From: Paraspadella gotoi
Taxonomy: Eukaryota; Chaetognatha
DNA length: 64,000 nucleotides
Assembly (NCBI GenBank): GCA_051294375.1
Contig: CM119269.1
Location: 7,483,446-7,547,445, forward strand
Direction of reading: 5' to 3'
Part shown: positions 34,365-46,388 of the stretch, piece after piece
Layout of the letters: the number at the start of each line of letters is the position of its first letter
Numbering within the stretch: position 1 is the first letter of the stretch
Position numbers and translations under genes: made by a program
Notes under the pieces: generated by a model
Seen by the model: the letters and a program-made list of their open reading frames with translations, nothing else
What the model was told of the DNA's origin: nothing
Database searches by the model: none

Positions 34365-35815
34365 AGCTCGTCGCGCGAGTCTCGATTTCGCGATTGTGAT
34401 TTTGAACTAAAAAAAAAAGGAAATAAAGAGACAAAAAAGAAAGGAAATCAAGGGAATAAAAGGAAAGAAAAGGTCACGCTTTATTCTTTGTTCTTTTTCA
34501 TTTTCTTTGAGTCCTTTTAAGGATCAAATATTGATTGGAGCTCTCGATAACAGGAAGAAAAAAAAAGAAATTGAAAGCCCGAATCGGTTCAATGAAACTT
34601 CAGTTTCACGCCTTTTGAACAAAGAAACTTTGTTTCCCCTTTTAGAAGAAAAGATATTTTAGTTTCAATTCGGACCCAAGGTCTTCCTAAAATTCTGGAT
34701 AAGGCATTCGGGATCAGCAATGCCGTATCCGTGATTCGGTATTTCGGCATTGGATACATTGAGGAATTCGAAATGCCGCACTTCACTTCCGTTTGCGAAT
34801 GAGGGGAGGATGCGAAGGAAGAGGAGAGGGAAGAAGAACGGTAGAAGATAAGGGAGAGGGGGGAGGGAGAGGGAGGAGTGAAAGATGAGCTGAAGAACGA
34901 TAATGAAAACAAAGACGAAGAAAAGTAAGGTGAGGAGGAGGAGGAGGAGGAGGAAGATAAGGCGGCGTCGACGGACCTTTCCATCGACTCTGGCGCCGAC
35001 GTTTCCGCTTCCCGCGGCGACACTCACAACTCTACATTGTACCGCTTTAGATTTCACACCCTCGCTCGAGTCACCACCCTCACTGGCCTCTACTCTCATC
35101 CCGAGAGAACCGCCCACGGGCATTCCCTGACCCGTTTCCGTCGGGGGGGTCAATTTATTCTCACCCCCGGCTCTCACCAATTATAGAACGGTTTCGGTTT
35201 TGGACGAGGGTATCTTTACATTTATACGAGTTTGTAATGATTGTTAATTTTCACAGTTTATTTTATTTCTATTTTTGAGAAAAGTGTACTTAAAGTCTAT
35301 TTTCTCCGTTTCCTATTATCTTTTTTCTGACTTACTCTTCCTCCTACTTCTTCGTTTCGTATTGTAAACTGTAAATCGAAGCTGTAGGACTCCCAACCTC
35401 GCGGCTCGACTCTCGTCTTCCTTCCTCATTCCTTCTTCCACACTTCTCATCCATAACTTTTTAACTCACCCCCCCACCCCCAGTCCTCCCTCCACAGGCC
35501 CCACCTTGACCTCAACCCCCACCTCCCCCTCCCCATCATCCTTCGATCGAGAGTGTTCGATCGCCTCGGGGTTTCCCAGACTCGAATGCCGATCGCCTCA
35601 GTCCAAAATTCCAAGTTTTATGTTGTTGTTTTTTGTTTTTTTTTGTTTCTTGTTTTGTTGATAAATTTTTGTCTGACCCTTTTTGTTCTAATAGCGAGAG
35701 GGCCCATTGTACAGTATTACGACATCAATGCCTTAGAAATATTGAGAAATCTCTGCATGATAACTCTTGGAATTATTTTCTTAATTGCATGGTTGCTGTC
35801 GGTGTTGGTCGTTGT

Positions 35816-35846
<31 letters not shown>

Positions 35847-37335
35847 TTATTCGTTCCCATCATTTCTGAGAAGCGTTCCCCCCACTCAAATTTTTATGGG
35901 ACCCGAAACGGACCAGTGGAATGGAACCATGGATTCGTGACGACGAAATTGGTTCCATCGCGAGTTTCGATTCCATCGAATCCTCATAAACGCGAACGAC
36001 GTTTTTCTTTTTCCTTCGTCGTCGTCGTCGTTGTCGTCGTCGTTGGAGTTCCCACTATAAACGTCAACGGTAAAGTTTATCTCGTTTGAATATTTCCTTT
36101 TTCTGAAAACGCAACAACATTATTCTTATTTGCATATTGTAGAGTTTAACGAATGATAAGAGTAAAAGTGTTGTTACCGTTTTAAAGCGAGAGAATTTTA
36201 CAACTGAGCATTATCAAAAACAATAAAAAATTAAATTAATTGCTCTTATGTTTGTAATTAGAAATGGTAACTTTTGTTTAACAAAAATGACAACCTGCAG
36301 TAGAAAACTATATAAAGAATCGAAACATAAAACCAAGAGAAATGTAAATAGTGAATAAAATTTAGAGATAAAATAAAAGTGAAATTATATTACTTCGCCT
36401 GCGTTGTTAGAATCTATGAACAAGATATTAATGATATCGGAGATATTACTCTATTACAATCCAGTATGTTCATTCTTTTAGCTCAAATAATGTAAAAGGA
36501 TTATGTTCGTAATATTTGTTAAGTATACCTCAATAAAAAGAATTCCCTGATCCGTAATATAATTTCCTATTCATCAATGATCCCAAAGTTACAATCAAAC
36601 GGGTAACGAACAAAGATTCCCGGTGCGAGGTCAATCGGCCTTCGCCGCGTCGCCGCCCAACGGCGCAGCGGGTCGGCTGCAGCTCAGATTCAGCGGCGGC
36701 GTATTGCGGTTCTCAGCAGCGGCGCAGCGCGGCGCTGCCGCGCGCGGAAAGAGACCGGAAATGAAGGCGTTTCGACGCGGAACGGAGTTTGCAACTACGC
36801 GATCGAAAGTCAAATCGCGTCGATCGAAAGCAACGAAAAATCCGCGCAACGTGAGGCTGAAATGAGCCGCGACGGCGCAGCGTGAGTCCAGATTAGAGCC
36901 CGGATGTCGCAGCGAGGCGCAAGAACGAACCGGGACGGCGCGCGGTGGGGGATGTGAGAGGTGGAACGATCGGTCAAACGAAGGGCACACATTGATGGAA
37001 TATGATTAAAAGTGAACAACGATTAGACAACGACGTTAACAATGACTATGACAATAAACAACGACGACGAATATAAAGGCACTATTTTTTTTTTCGCTCG
37101 GTGGCATTTTTAGCATCAACCGTCGCTTCCGTCTCTAATTCCCTTTTATGGTTTTATCCTGAAAATCCTCGGACCGCCGAAGAAAACGAAACAAAGAAAA
37201 CAAGGAAATGAAAAACAAAAGATACAACGACGAGATTTTAATGGCGACCGCGGGCGGCGCTAGCCTCTTCAGTCTCGAGGGCTGACCCCCCCAAAAAAAC
37301 TTGTCCTTTTTCTATATTTTTTTTGTGGAGTTTCC

Positions 37336-37340
<5 letters not shown>

Positions 37341-37417
<77 letters not shown>
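37341..37417. repeat. (CT)n microsatellite
   Basis: Perfect CT array of about 77 bp. Confidence 0.97.
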
Positions 37418-37420
<3 letters not shown>

Positions 37421-38601
37421 TTATTAACGACCGACAGAGAGTGAGACACAGGAGGTCGTCACCCGGACGATCGTCACCGAATGACGTCGTCAAGGACACG
37501 GGATGACGACGACGACGACGACGACGACGACTAGGAGTCATTGGGTCGGAAAGGCAGCGACGGAGACCGCAAACTTACCCTCTCGAGTGGAGGAGACAAT
37601 GACTCGACCTCACCCGACATCATTTGGGGACCGAGTGTCTGACCGGCAACAACTACAACAAACTAACGACGCGATCGGTTGTCACGTGACAAGGCGTTGC
37701 TAGGGAGCGCCTTTCCTTGGCGACCGATTTCCGGAAAACAATAAGTGAGGTTGGGGAGAAAGAAAGAGAGAAAGAAAGAGAAATAGAAAGAAAGAGAGAT
37801 AGAAAGAAAGAAAAAAAGAAAGAAAGAAAGAAAGAAAGAAAGAAAAAAAGAAAGAGAGAGAGAGATTCAAAAATATTTTTTTCTCTTCTTCAAAAAGTTG
37901 TTATTATCTACGCGGCGGAAGTCAGCGTGACGCGCAGCGGAAGTCAGCGTGGCGCGAGACGCATTGCGCGAGGAAGCGCGAAGCAAAAAGGGAAAACTCT
38001 GACCCCCGACAGAAGCACCTTTTTCATATTCCTGAATTCCTTTGAAAAAAAAAGAAAAAGGAAAAAAAAGGAAAAAAAGAAAAAGAAGGAAAAGAAGAAT
38101 CCGGAAAATCCTGTCGCGAATCAAAAAGGATTTCGGGAAATTAGGGAATTTCGAAAATCGAAAACCTTAACTCTTCAGATGATGATTAAAATTTTTGGCT
38201 ACATCTCGAGATATACTAATTTTTGAAGCCAAAAGTAATAATTATACATGTATCAGTTTCGTTTTAAAAAAATAAAAAGGCAATAAATGTAAAAACCAAC
38301 AGCGGCGCTGATAGTGGCCATAGACTTGAAAGAAAAAGAACATTTGCGAGGATCGCCTATTAAATAATCAATCTCTCTCGATCGAAATAAAACTCCGGAA
38401 TAAAATCATTTCCTCGTCGCGATAAGAAAAATTATAAAGGGTCAAGATTTGGCGAAGATTTGGCGAAGATTTGGTGAAGATTTAGATCAAGATTTAGACT
38501 CAAGAATCGAAATCGATATCCTGGGATTTCGACCTCGGCGATCGACGGTGACGAAGGAAAGAAAAAAAAACAAAAAGACAAAAACAAAGAAGAAGAAAAT
38601 C

Positions 38602-38602
<1 letters not shown>

Positions 38603-38659
<57 letters not shown>

Positions 38660-38680
38660 AGAGAAAAAAAAAGAGAGGAG

Positions 38681-38740
<60 letters not shown>
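38603..38740. repeat. (GA)n microsatellite, interrupted
   Basis: GA repeats interrupted by GGAGAG and an A-run at 38664-38671. A second array at 38820-38872. Confidence 0.95.
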
Positions 38741-38742
<2 letters not shown>

Positions 38743-38818
38743 AGTAACAAACATTAAAATGTTGTTTTCCTTTGAGAGTAAAAAGCGGTGGAGAGCATCC
38801 GGAAACGCGCGGGAAATG

Positions 38819-38874
<56 letters not shown>

Positions 38875-39138
38875 TTTAAGAGTTCTCCATTGGTGTCTTC
38901 GTTGAACTTTCACCGCAAAGGAAACGAAATTCAAAGAAACAAAAACCGACTTTTACTTTGATCTTTTCCCTTCTTATGTTTTCTCTTATCCTTCTTTGTT
39001 GCCTTAGTATCGTTTGTTTTAGTTTTATTTAAGACATTTTTTAAACATTACCCAATATTATCCTAAAATATTAGCGAATCGTATCACAGTTTCCCCACCA
39101 ACCAGCCCCGCATTTTGTATCATCGGTATAAAACTCAC

Positions 39139-39372
39139 CCAAAATCGGCAGAGCTGCGGCGCTTGACCGAACGGATTCCTCTCGAAGGCCGCTGGACCGA
39201 GAAGAGTCGAGGAGAGCGCTCGATCGAAGATCGCGAGTGGGAAGGCAAAGGCGCTGGCTCGATCCCAAGATTAGACCCTCGCCCGAATCGATCCGGTGGT
39301 TGTCGTCGTTGTCGTTGTCGTTGTTGTGGATGGGAGAGTCTAACGCCGACCAGACGCTGATGGTGCAGCAGA
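39139..39372 (-). CDS. Putative linker exon of the giant repeat protein
   Basis: Phase-1 acceptor (CATCAG at 39373-39378) and phase-1 donor (G followed by GTGAGT). The translation begins with VCCTISVWSALDSP, runs through an Asn/Asp-rich stretch and ends with ALPIL plus a split codon. The split G joins the first exon of the main block (11756, AC GAC GAC) as Asp. Phase agreement on both sides supports membership, but the implied intron is about 27 kb and exons could be hidden in the gapped region. Confidence 0.4.
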
Positions 39373-40095
39373 CTGATGGGTGAGGCGAGGGTGAGGCGAG
39401 GGTGGGGGAGAGAGAGGAAGGTGAGGGAGGAAGATGTGTTTAAATTGGTAAGTAAATTATAGGCAAGAAAAGACGGGTGAAACAAACAAGTCATTTTATT
39501 AATCAATTAAGTTCAACAATTTTCCCGATTCAAGGGATATATATCAAAAACCCCCAATATCCATCTCATTCCCCAATTATTCAATCCCGCTCCCCAATCT
39601 TCACCAATCCCCATTTTCGCAAACTCGAGGAAAAGCTGGCAACGCCTGGGCGTTTAACATATTTTTTATCTTTTCCGAAACAAATACTTAAAATCGGACA
39701 AATAAAAAAAAAGGGTTTACGATCGGCAAAATCTTAGCTTCTGATTCTCTACCCAGTTTTTTTTTTTTTTTTTTCCAAGTGATGTGGATCAGACACAGTG
39801 GGATTTTTTAAGATTGATGTACAATTTATCGGGAGAGGGAGAATAGCGTGAACTGTTTTCCTTGATGTCTGTGTGATTTGATATTGATGAGAGATAATAA
39901 ACCAATCAATCAAACAAGCAACCGATTAACCGACCAATCAATTGAAACGGTGAGTTAGTGGTCTAATAATACAAAAATCATCAATATAAATTTTTTTTCC
40001 CTTCTTTTTCTCAGCGAACTATTTCAGTTTTCTCTTTCAACCTCACCCATTCCCAAGTCTTACCTTCGCCCAATCCCTTTCCTCCTCTAACTTAC

Positions 40096-40501
40096 CTTCT
40101 TCTTCCAATTTCGGCGCCACAATCTTAGCTCTCATCTTCACTTTCCCTTCCTCGTCGGCGCTCTCTTCCAACCGGCGCCCTTCCAAAACAGCGCGCGACG
40201 CCGCGGGCCGTAGAGCGCCGCAGTCGCTGGTGACGAAGACGACGACCGACTCCGGAAGTGGTCGGCGCCCTAGGATTTCGGAGGCGTTGAGATTGAAGAC
40301 TTGGCGCCAGGAGGCGTCGGTGTTTGCGGCGCCGAGTGAAGGTGATTGCGGCGCGGTCTCCGCGGCGACGGCGTCGTAGTCGATTATCGGACGCCCAGCG
40401 GCGTCATGGTTCTTTTCGTTGTAGTTGTTGTTGTTGTTGTTGTCGTTGAAGATGTTAGAGGAAAAGTTCTCACGGACAATCGGCGAAGGTCGAAGGCGCG
40501 T
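40096..40501 (-). CDS. Putative N-terminal ectodomain exon of the giant repeat protein
   Basis: An open exon of 135 codons plus one base. It is preceded by a (CT)n-CCAAAG acceptor and followed by a GTAAGT donor. It encodes an Asn-rich stretch, then VFNLNASEILGRR, a hydrophobic VVVFVTSDCGALR segment and an acidic KLEEE end. It has GC-rich codon use like the main exon block and leaves in phase 1, matching the exon at 39139-39372. No domain recognised. Confidence 0.5.
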
Positions 40502-40508
40502 CTTTGGA

Positions 40509-40510
40509 GA

Positions 40511-40551
<41 letters not shown>

Positions 40552-40558
40552 AGAAGAG

Positions 40559-40590
<32 letters not shown>

Positions 40591-40600
40591 AAGAGAGAGA
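40509..40600. repeat. (GA)n array forming the acceptor tract of exon 40096-40501
   Basis: On the minus strand this is a (CT)n tract leading directly into the CCAAAG acceptor. Confidence 0.9.
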
Positions 40601-41076
40601 AAGAGAGGAGAGAGGAAAAACAAAAGAAAAAGTTTTGGATGAGTTTTGAGAAAGAAAAGAAGACAAAATAAATTTGGGAGTCGGAGTAAGTGAGGAAGAG
40701 AAAGAAGGGAGGAAGGGGGGGAAAGAGTTGTTTTTAAATGGGTGGTCTAAAAATAGAACTCAAATCGATACTCTCTCGCATTTCTTGATTTTACTACTTC
40801 CCTTTTCCGTCTCCACACCTTAATTAAATTTCCGACATTAAAAGGAGACAAAATAATTCGACGACGATAAATTAACAACTTTTTAAAAAAAACTTTTAAA
40901 AAACACAATCGTCGGCTCAACTTGATCGTCTAATTTAATTTCCCTCGAAAGTTAAAAAAAAAATTTTCTTGAGGAGTTTTTATTGTTTTTATTCTATATT
41001 TTATGGTTTCGTACTTTTTTCTCGTCAAAAGTCCCAAAGTTCAGAGAGAAAAATTTAGGTCAGGCATTAGACGGAT

Positions 41077-41187
<111 letters not shown>

Positions 41188-41529
41188 AGAAGCTCTCAAG
41201 TCAAGGATCGCCCGGCCCTTTTTCTTTTTGGGCTTTTTTTCTTTCCCTCTCTCCCAAATCAGTAAAATGCTCAAGATGCCTTCGATGACAGTCAATGCAG
41301 TTCGTGGGAAATGTTCTATATTTCTCTCTCTCTCTCCCTCTCCCTCTTTTTAACTCTTTCTCGCTCTCTCTCTCTCTCTTGCTTTCCCGCGTTCCTCTTC
41401 GTCAAATGTTTTTTGTTTTTGTAGGCGGGAAAAACAACAACCGATCGCGAAGATAACGAATCTTCACATTCGAATGTACAATCACAGAATCACAGAAAAG
41501 TTTCCCGCCAACGAAAAACCCATTCTCAC

Positions 41530-41644
41530 CGGGTTTCGTTTCCGCGCTCGTCTCTTCTCCGGAAACGACGGCGCCGACGACGACGATAACGACGATTAAT
41601 GTCACAGACGCCGAGGGCGTCTTTATCACAGTTTCACACTTCAT
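41530..41644 (-). CDS. Signal-peptide exon, probable first exon of the giant repeat protein
   Basis: ATG at 41642-41644 opens a 38-codon exon. It has a short N-region with Lys residues and a long Ile/Val/Ala core (TLIVVIVVVGAVVSG), then a polar acidic stretch, as in a cleavable signal peptide. It ends with a good donor (G followed by GTGAGA) in phase 1. No other gene nearby on this strand needs a signal peptide, so I assign it to the giant receptor gene. The next recognised exon (40096-40501) has a phase-0 acceptor, so either a small exon is missing between them or the link is wrong. Confidence 0.5.
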
Positions 41645-42517
41645 CGTCGAAAAGTGAAAAAGGGCTGTTTTGTTGTTTTTTTTTTTAGGCGAGAGTTTGA
41701 ATCCGAGGATCGACAAGTTTGAAGACGAAATTAGTTTTCGTTTTTTTTTCCTCCCGTTTATTGTGAACTAATTAGTTTCCAGTTTGTTATAAAATACTTA
41801 GATCCAACCTCGACGAGTGTCACAGTAAGTGGGCGGGTCATATCCGTAGACGAAACGTTATTTCCGTTTGACGACGCGAAGTCCAAATTCTTAAAAACAA
41901 AACAAAAATGGCGTTTTGATTAATATTAATTGAATTTGAATTCGATTCGTTTCCTAAGCCGATGCGTCCTTTACACGCCAGGAGGATATTAAATTTAAAA
42001 AAAAAGACATAATAACCTGATTTTCATTGGCAAGAATAAGCGCCCTACAGGAAAGTTATGACATTTATAAAAGGGAAAGGAAAAACTACTTTATTAAAAA
42101 TCATAAAAAAAAAAAAAAATTTCAGTCCAAGTCCAACTTTGGCCGCACTGGCGTTGACGACGAACATGCAACAAACATTTCTCGCTGACGGATAGAACGT
42201 CTCTTTATTGTCTGTCAGCCCGTAAGTCGGTCCGTCTCTCGCGGTCGTCCATTTCCCCTCGTTCCAGGTTGTCACCCTCGGGGGCCGAATGTCCCCATGG
42301 GAACCGAAAAAAAAAAAGGTTCGTGGTTCCAAAGGAAAAAGAGGGTTTAGATTATGAATGGGGATGAAAAGAGGGAGGGAAAACTGATTCGCAAAATTGA
42401 TTGTGTTACGTATTTGTGAGATGTGAATTGAATAGAGAACGGGGTCGGCAGATGGAAGGAGACAACAAAACACCATGAGGGGGAGGAGAGAGAGAGAGGG
42501 AAGAGGAGGAGAGAGAG

Positions 42518-42560
<43 letters not shown>

Positions 42561-43243
42561 AAAGAGAGAGAGAGAGAAGAGAAAATGTCGCTGTTCTTGT
42601 TGACTCAATAGAATCAAACATCAATTATTACAGCAACATATCTTGTTTAATTGTGAAAAGCGTAAAATGCAATCAAACTGAATTAAATATATACTATTTT
42701 TGATAATTTTTTTCTGTTTAATTTTGTTAAGAGTTGCATTGTGATGGATATTAAATAAAAATTGTTTTAAGCTTATTCAATAGAAAATTTCGAAAATGAG
42801 ACCATGAATGAAAGATATAAAGTTATATAAACTAATATAATGAGACATTTTACGAAAGTAAACATAAAAAATAAAATAGAATTATATTTATTCGATTACA
42901 TTATTTCTTGAGTTAAAAAAAATGACGAACAAATCGTTTGTTTTTTTAGGTTCACAGGAAAAAAAGGTGAGATTCACGAAAAAAACGTGAAAGCGTAAAA
43001 ATCCTGGGGGTGACTTTTCACTACTCGTCGTCGTAGTAGAAGTCGAGTGAAAGTAAATACGACGGATGTGTTAGGATAAAAAAAATCACGAGTAGGGAGT
43101 GGAAAAAATAAGAGAGAGAAAGTTAGGAGAGCGAGAGGGAGAGACGTGAGGACGAGTGGGAATAAAGAAAATAAACGAGAGCAAAAGGGGGGAGAGAGAG
43201 AGAGAGAGAAGAGATGAGAGAGAGAGGAGAGAGAGAGAGAGAT

Positions 43244-43274
<31 letters not shown>

Positions 43275-43481
43275 AAAGAGATGTTGTCGGCAAAATTTGT
43301 AACGAAGATCGAAAAGCAAAATACAACCGACGATGATGATGAACACGAACTAAAAAAAAGAAAAAGAAAAAGAAAAAAAAACAACAATTGACTCGAAACG
43401 ACGCGCGATTTGAGTTACGCGGAAAGTTTTATTTTTCTGGTTTTACATTTGATTTATTTTAATTTTCGCAAAGGAAAATAA

Positions 43482-43513
<32 letters not shown>

Positions 43514-43655
43514 CGAAGTTCCGAGTGGAGATCCGTTCCGTGCTTCGGAAGAAACTGAATAATGAGAGGAGGAAAGAAGAAGGAACGGGGTGGTCGTCGT
43601 CGTCCTCTTCGTCATCATCATCGTTGTCGTCGTCGTCGGGACCAAAGCCTCAAAG

Positions 43656-43695
<40 letters not shown>

Positions 43696-44595
43696 GTCGG
43701 CGCGCGACTCGTGTCGGGCAAAAGCCGCCGCAAGGGGGAGGAGGAAGAGGAAGAGGAAAAGAGAGGAAATCGCAATTCTTAGAAAATCTTCCTAGTCTTC
43801 CTTGTTTATTTTTCGTTTAATTCAAATTTAAAAGTATGCCGTGAACTACTATTGCTGGGGAAAAAAAAGAAGTTGTATTTTAAAAGTTAAAAGAGGATTA
43901 CCAGTCGGTTATTACCTTGCTGTCTCATAATACTCATATCATCTTAGATTACTGTTGAACCATACCCCTTCTTTACATTCTGAGGTGAAACCGGAAGTCT
44001 CGGCAAAATATCTTCCGGAAAAACTGACTCGTTAACAAGCCCATAAACATAACCATAAAACAGTGTAATCATCCCACCAGAGAAAGCTTGTACAGAGAGA
44101 CCTCCAGGTTAATCTCCCGCTCTTCTCTGCACCCACCATTTTTTTTTCTTTCTCTCTCTTTTCTTTCTCTCACTTTCTCTCTCTTCTTTTATTGCTATCA
44201 GTCAGATTCGCTCTTTCTCTATTTATTCATTATTTTTATTTTATTATTTTAGTTTTATTTTATTATAAATTTTAAAAATATTTTATCATTATTTAAATTA
44301 TAATTTTTATTTATAATTGTTTTCTTAATAAATTCAAAGAGTTGTCTACTCTCCTGATACTTCAAACCGCATAAAACCACAAAATATCAATAAATAAAAA
44401 TATTATTAAATATACTAAAACATTGCTATTGTAATATTCCTTTCTTTTTCGTTGAGTTTAAGGATTGACAGTTTGAAATTTTATTGCATCAACGATTTGT
44501 TTTTTAATAGTACGGACATGTTTCGACTCTTTAATTGCGAGTCTTCGTCAGCGCAAAACAGTTATGAAATGATTTTTTACAAATTGTGCAAAAAA

Positions 44596-44650
<55 letters not shown>

Positions 44651-46084
44651 TTGAAAGAGGGCAAAAAGTTTCCAACACAGAGATAGTGGTTAAAAGGTGA
44701 GGACAGTTTTTAGATGAGGACAGATCAGTTGTGAAAAGAAGTGAAATGGTCAATTGGTGAAAGAGAGAGAAAGAAGGAGATAAAATAATAAATTGTGCAA
44801 TGTACAACAAAAGAAATAAATTTTTTAAACTAAATAATAGTGATTTAACAATTAATCTGAGGGATAGGTAAGTGACTGATAAAGTGAAGAATTAAGAATT
44901 AAGATAGAGCTCAAAATGAGCAGGCCTTTCATTTGCATAAAACCAACTATTGAACCCTTTTTTAAAAATTAGATTAGAGGTTTGTGGCACCGTTCGCCCG
45001 CCCCCCGCCACGAATCCTAAAATAAAATTTTAACCACTTAAATAATTGCTAATTCACTATACTTCATTACTTTTGAGCAAACAGTAGATACCAGTAGGGG
45101 TAGACTAACTCAGTAAGGTGGTTAAGAAATTTGAATTAAGCACCTGCTCAAACGAAAATTTAAACATTTTTAAAAAAAAACTAAATTGTCAAATAGTCAA
45201 TTACCCCATATATTAATTTTTTAATATTTCTAAATAGGAAAGTCTAAAAATTTGTTTTATATATTTTTTTTTCAAATTAGATTCAGGTAGATATTTTGAT
45301 CATAAGCGGGTGAAAAATATGAAAAACTATTAATAATAATCATCATCATCATACTAAGTCGATAATTTTATTGCATTTTCTTAATTTTGACCAAGAAAAC
45401 AATAATTTTTAAAAGTTGTAGATATATTTTTTATTTAACTTTTTATGCTCTGTCAGAATCCATCAAAATATAATCGATTTAAAAAAAATATCATTATGTA
45501 GTAATATTGTTATCTTGATAGCAACAATAAAAGCATTAAAATAGAACTTTTTTAAAAAATCCTTTTTTTTACCTGAAAGCAGACTTCAAGACTAAAGTTT
45601 TGAACCCCTGCCCCGATTGAATTAAATTTCATAATAGATTTCTACCAGTTAATGAGAAACATACTTTCTATAACTGACCTTTTAAATTTAACTCACTTCT
45701 AATCTCAGTCTCAGATTTAAGAGTGAGCTTCTGAGACAACCGAGCTGCCTTTTGTCAAAAACAAATCCGTGAGCGATCTATTTGAACAGATTACTACCGC
45801 CATCTTTAGGAGTTTACCTTTTTTCTATATTGACCATGGCCCATGGCATGGGCAATCTGTTTGCAAGCCTTTTATTAATAAAATATATCATCATAATGCT
45901 ATCATTAAAACTCAACAATAATATAATAAAAAAAAGCAGTTTGGTGACATGATTCTCGTTTTTATTAATCGAATTCGTGAAAAAAAAAGAGATTTCGCTC
46001 GAATCCTATACAATATTAATTCTAGAAATGAGAAAACCATGCAAAAAAGGAGAACCGATGGGAAGAAGGGGGGGGGGATAAAAC

Positions 46085-46090
46085 TTTATT
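46085..46090 (-). terminator. Polyadenylation signal of the Kelch gene
   Basis: AATAAA on the minus strand, about 300 bp downstream of the stop at 46389. First such hexamer found on that strand after the stop. Confidence 0.5.
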
Positions 46091-46148
46091 TTTCAGTCTT
46101 TCTCTTTTTTTTCGCAATAAACGAAAACAGCTCCGCAGTTTCGGCAAA

Positions 46149-46190
46149 CCAAGGTCGAAGATCGAAGATCGAAGATCGAAGATCGAAGGT
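46149..46190. repeat. (GATCGAA)n heptamer, about five copies
   Basis: Tandem AGATCGA units in the 3' flank of the Kelch gene. Confidence 0.9.
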
Positions 46191-46388
46191 CGAAATGGGG
46201 ATCGACGTGAATAGACGAGACTAGAATTTGGGTCACGTGATCGGAATCGACGCGAGTCGTGATACGCGCCGTATTGCGCGTCGTGATGCGCTTATGGGTC
46301 GTTGCCGTAAGCCTGGGGGTGGAGGGGAAAGGATGAAAGGGAGTGATAAAAATAGAGAGCAAACGGAGCGAGACTAAATAAAAACCCA

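Larger units (their letters stand above)
32606..39138. other. Gene-free stretch
   Basis: No supported exon. It contains (CT)n at 32602-32668, a 10-bp ACCACCATTA tandem at 33720-33752, (GAC)n at 34336-34364, a GC-rich patch at 36610-36960, (CT)n at 37341-37417, (GAAA)n at 37758-37860, and (GA)n at 38603-38740 and 38820-38872. The GC-rich patch and the 34960-35185 stretch have open frames without family signatures. Confidence 0.55.
41645..46388. other. Intergenic region between the giant gene and the Kelch gene
   Basis: AT-rich, with GA arrays at 42488-42583, 43190-43275 and 43488-43513, CT at 43662-43695 and a (GATCGAA)n heptamer at 46149-46190. If the signal-peptide exon is first, the giant gene's promoter lies just right of 41644. 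No exon recognised. Confidence 0.6.

Noticed and set aside
34940-35185. GC-rich open frames (both strands) ending near 35185
   Set aside because: No recognisable motif, and the plus-strand frame lacks a start codon. Possible exon of an unknown gene but unsupported.
36610-36990. GC-rich patch with open frames on both strands
   Set aside because: Composition-driven; no domain, no clear splice partners. It could be a CpG-rich regulatory patch.
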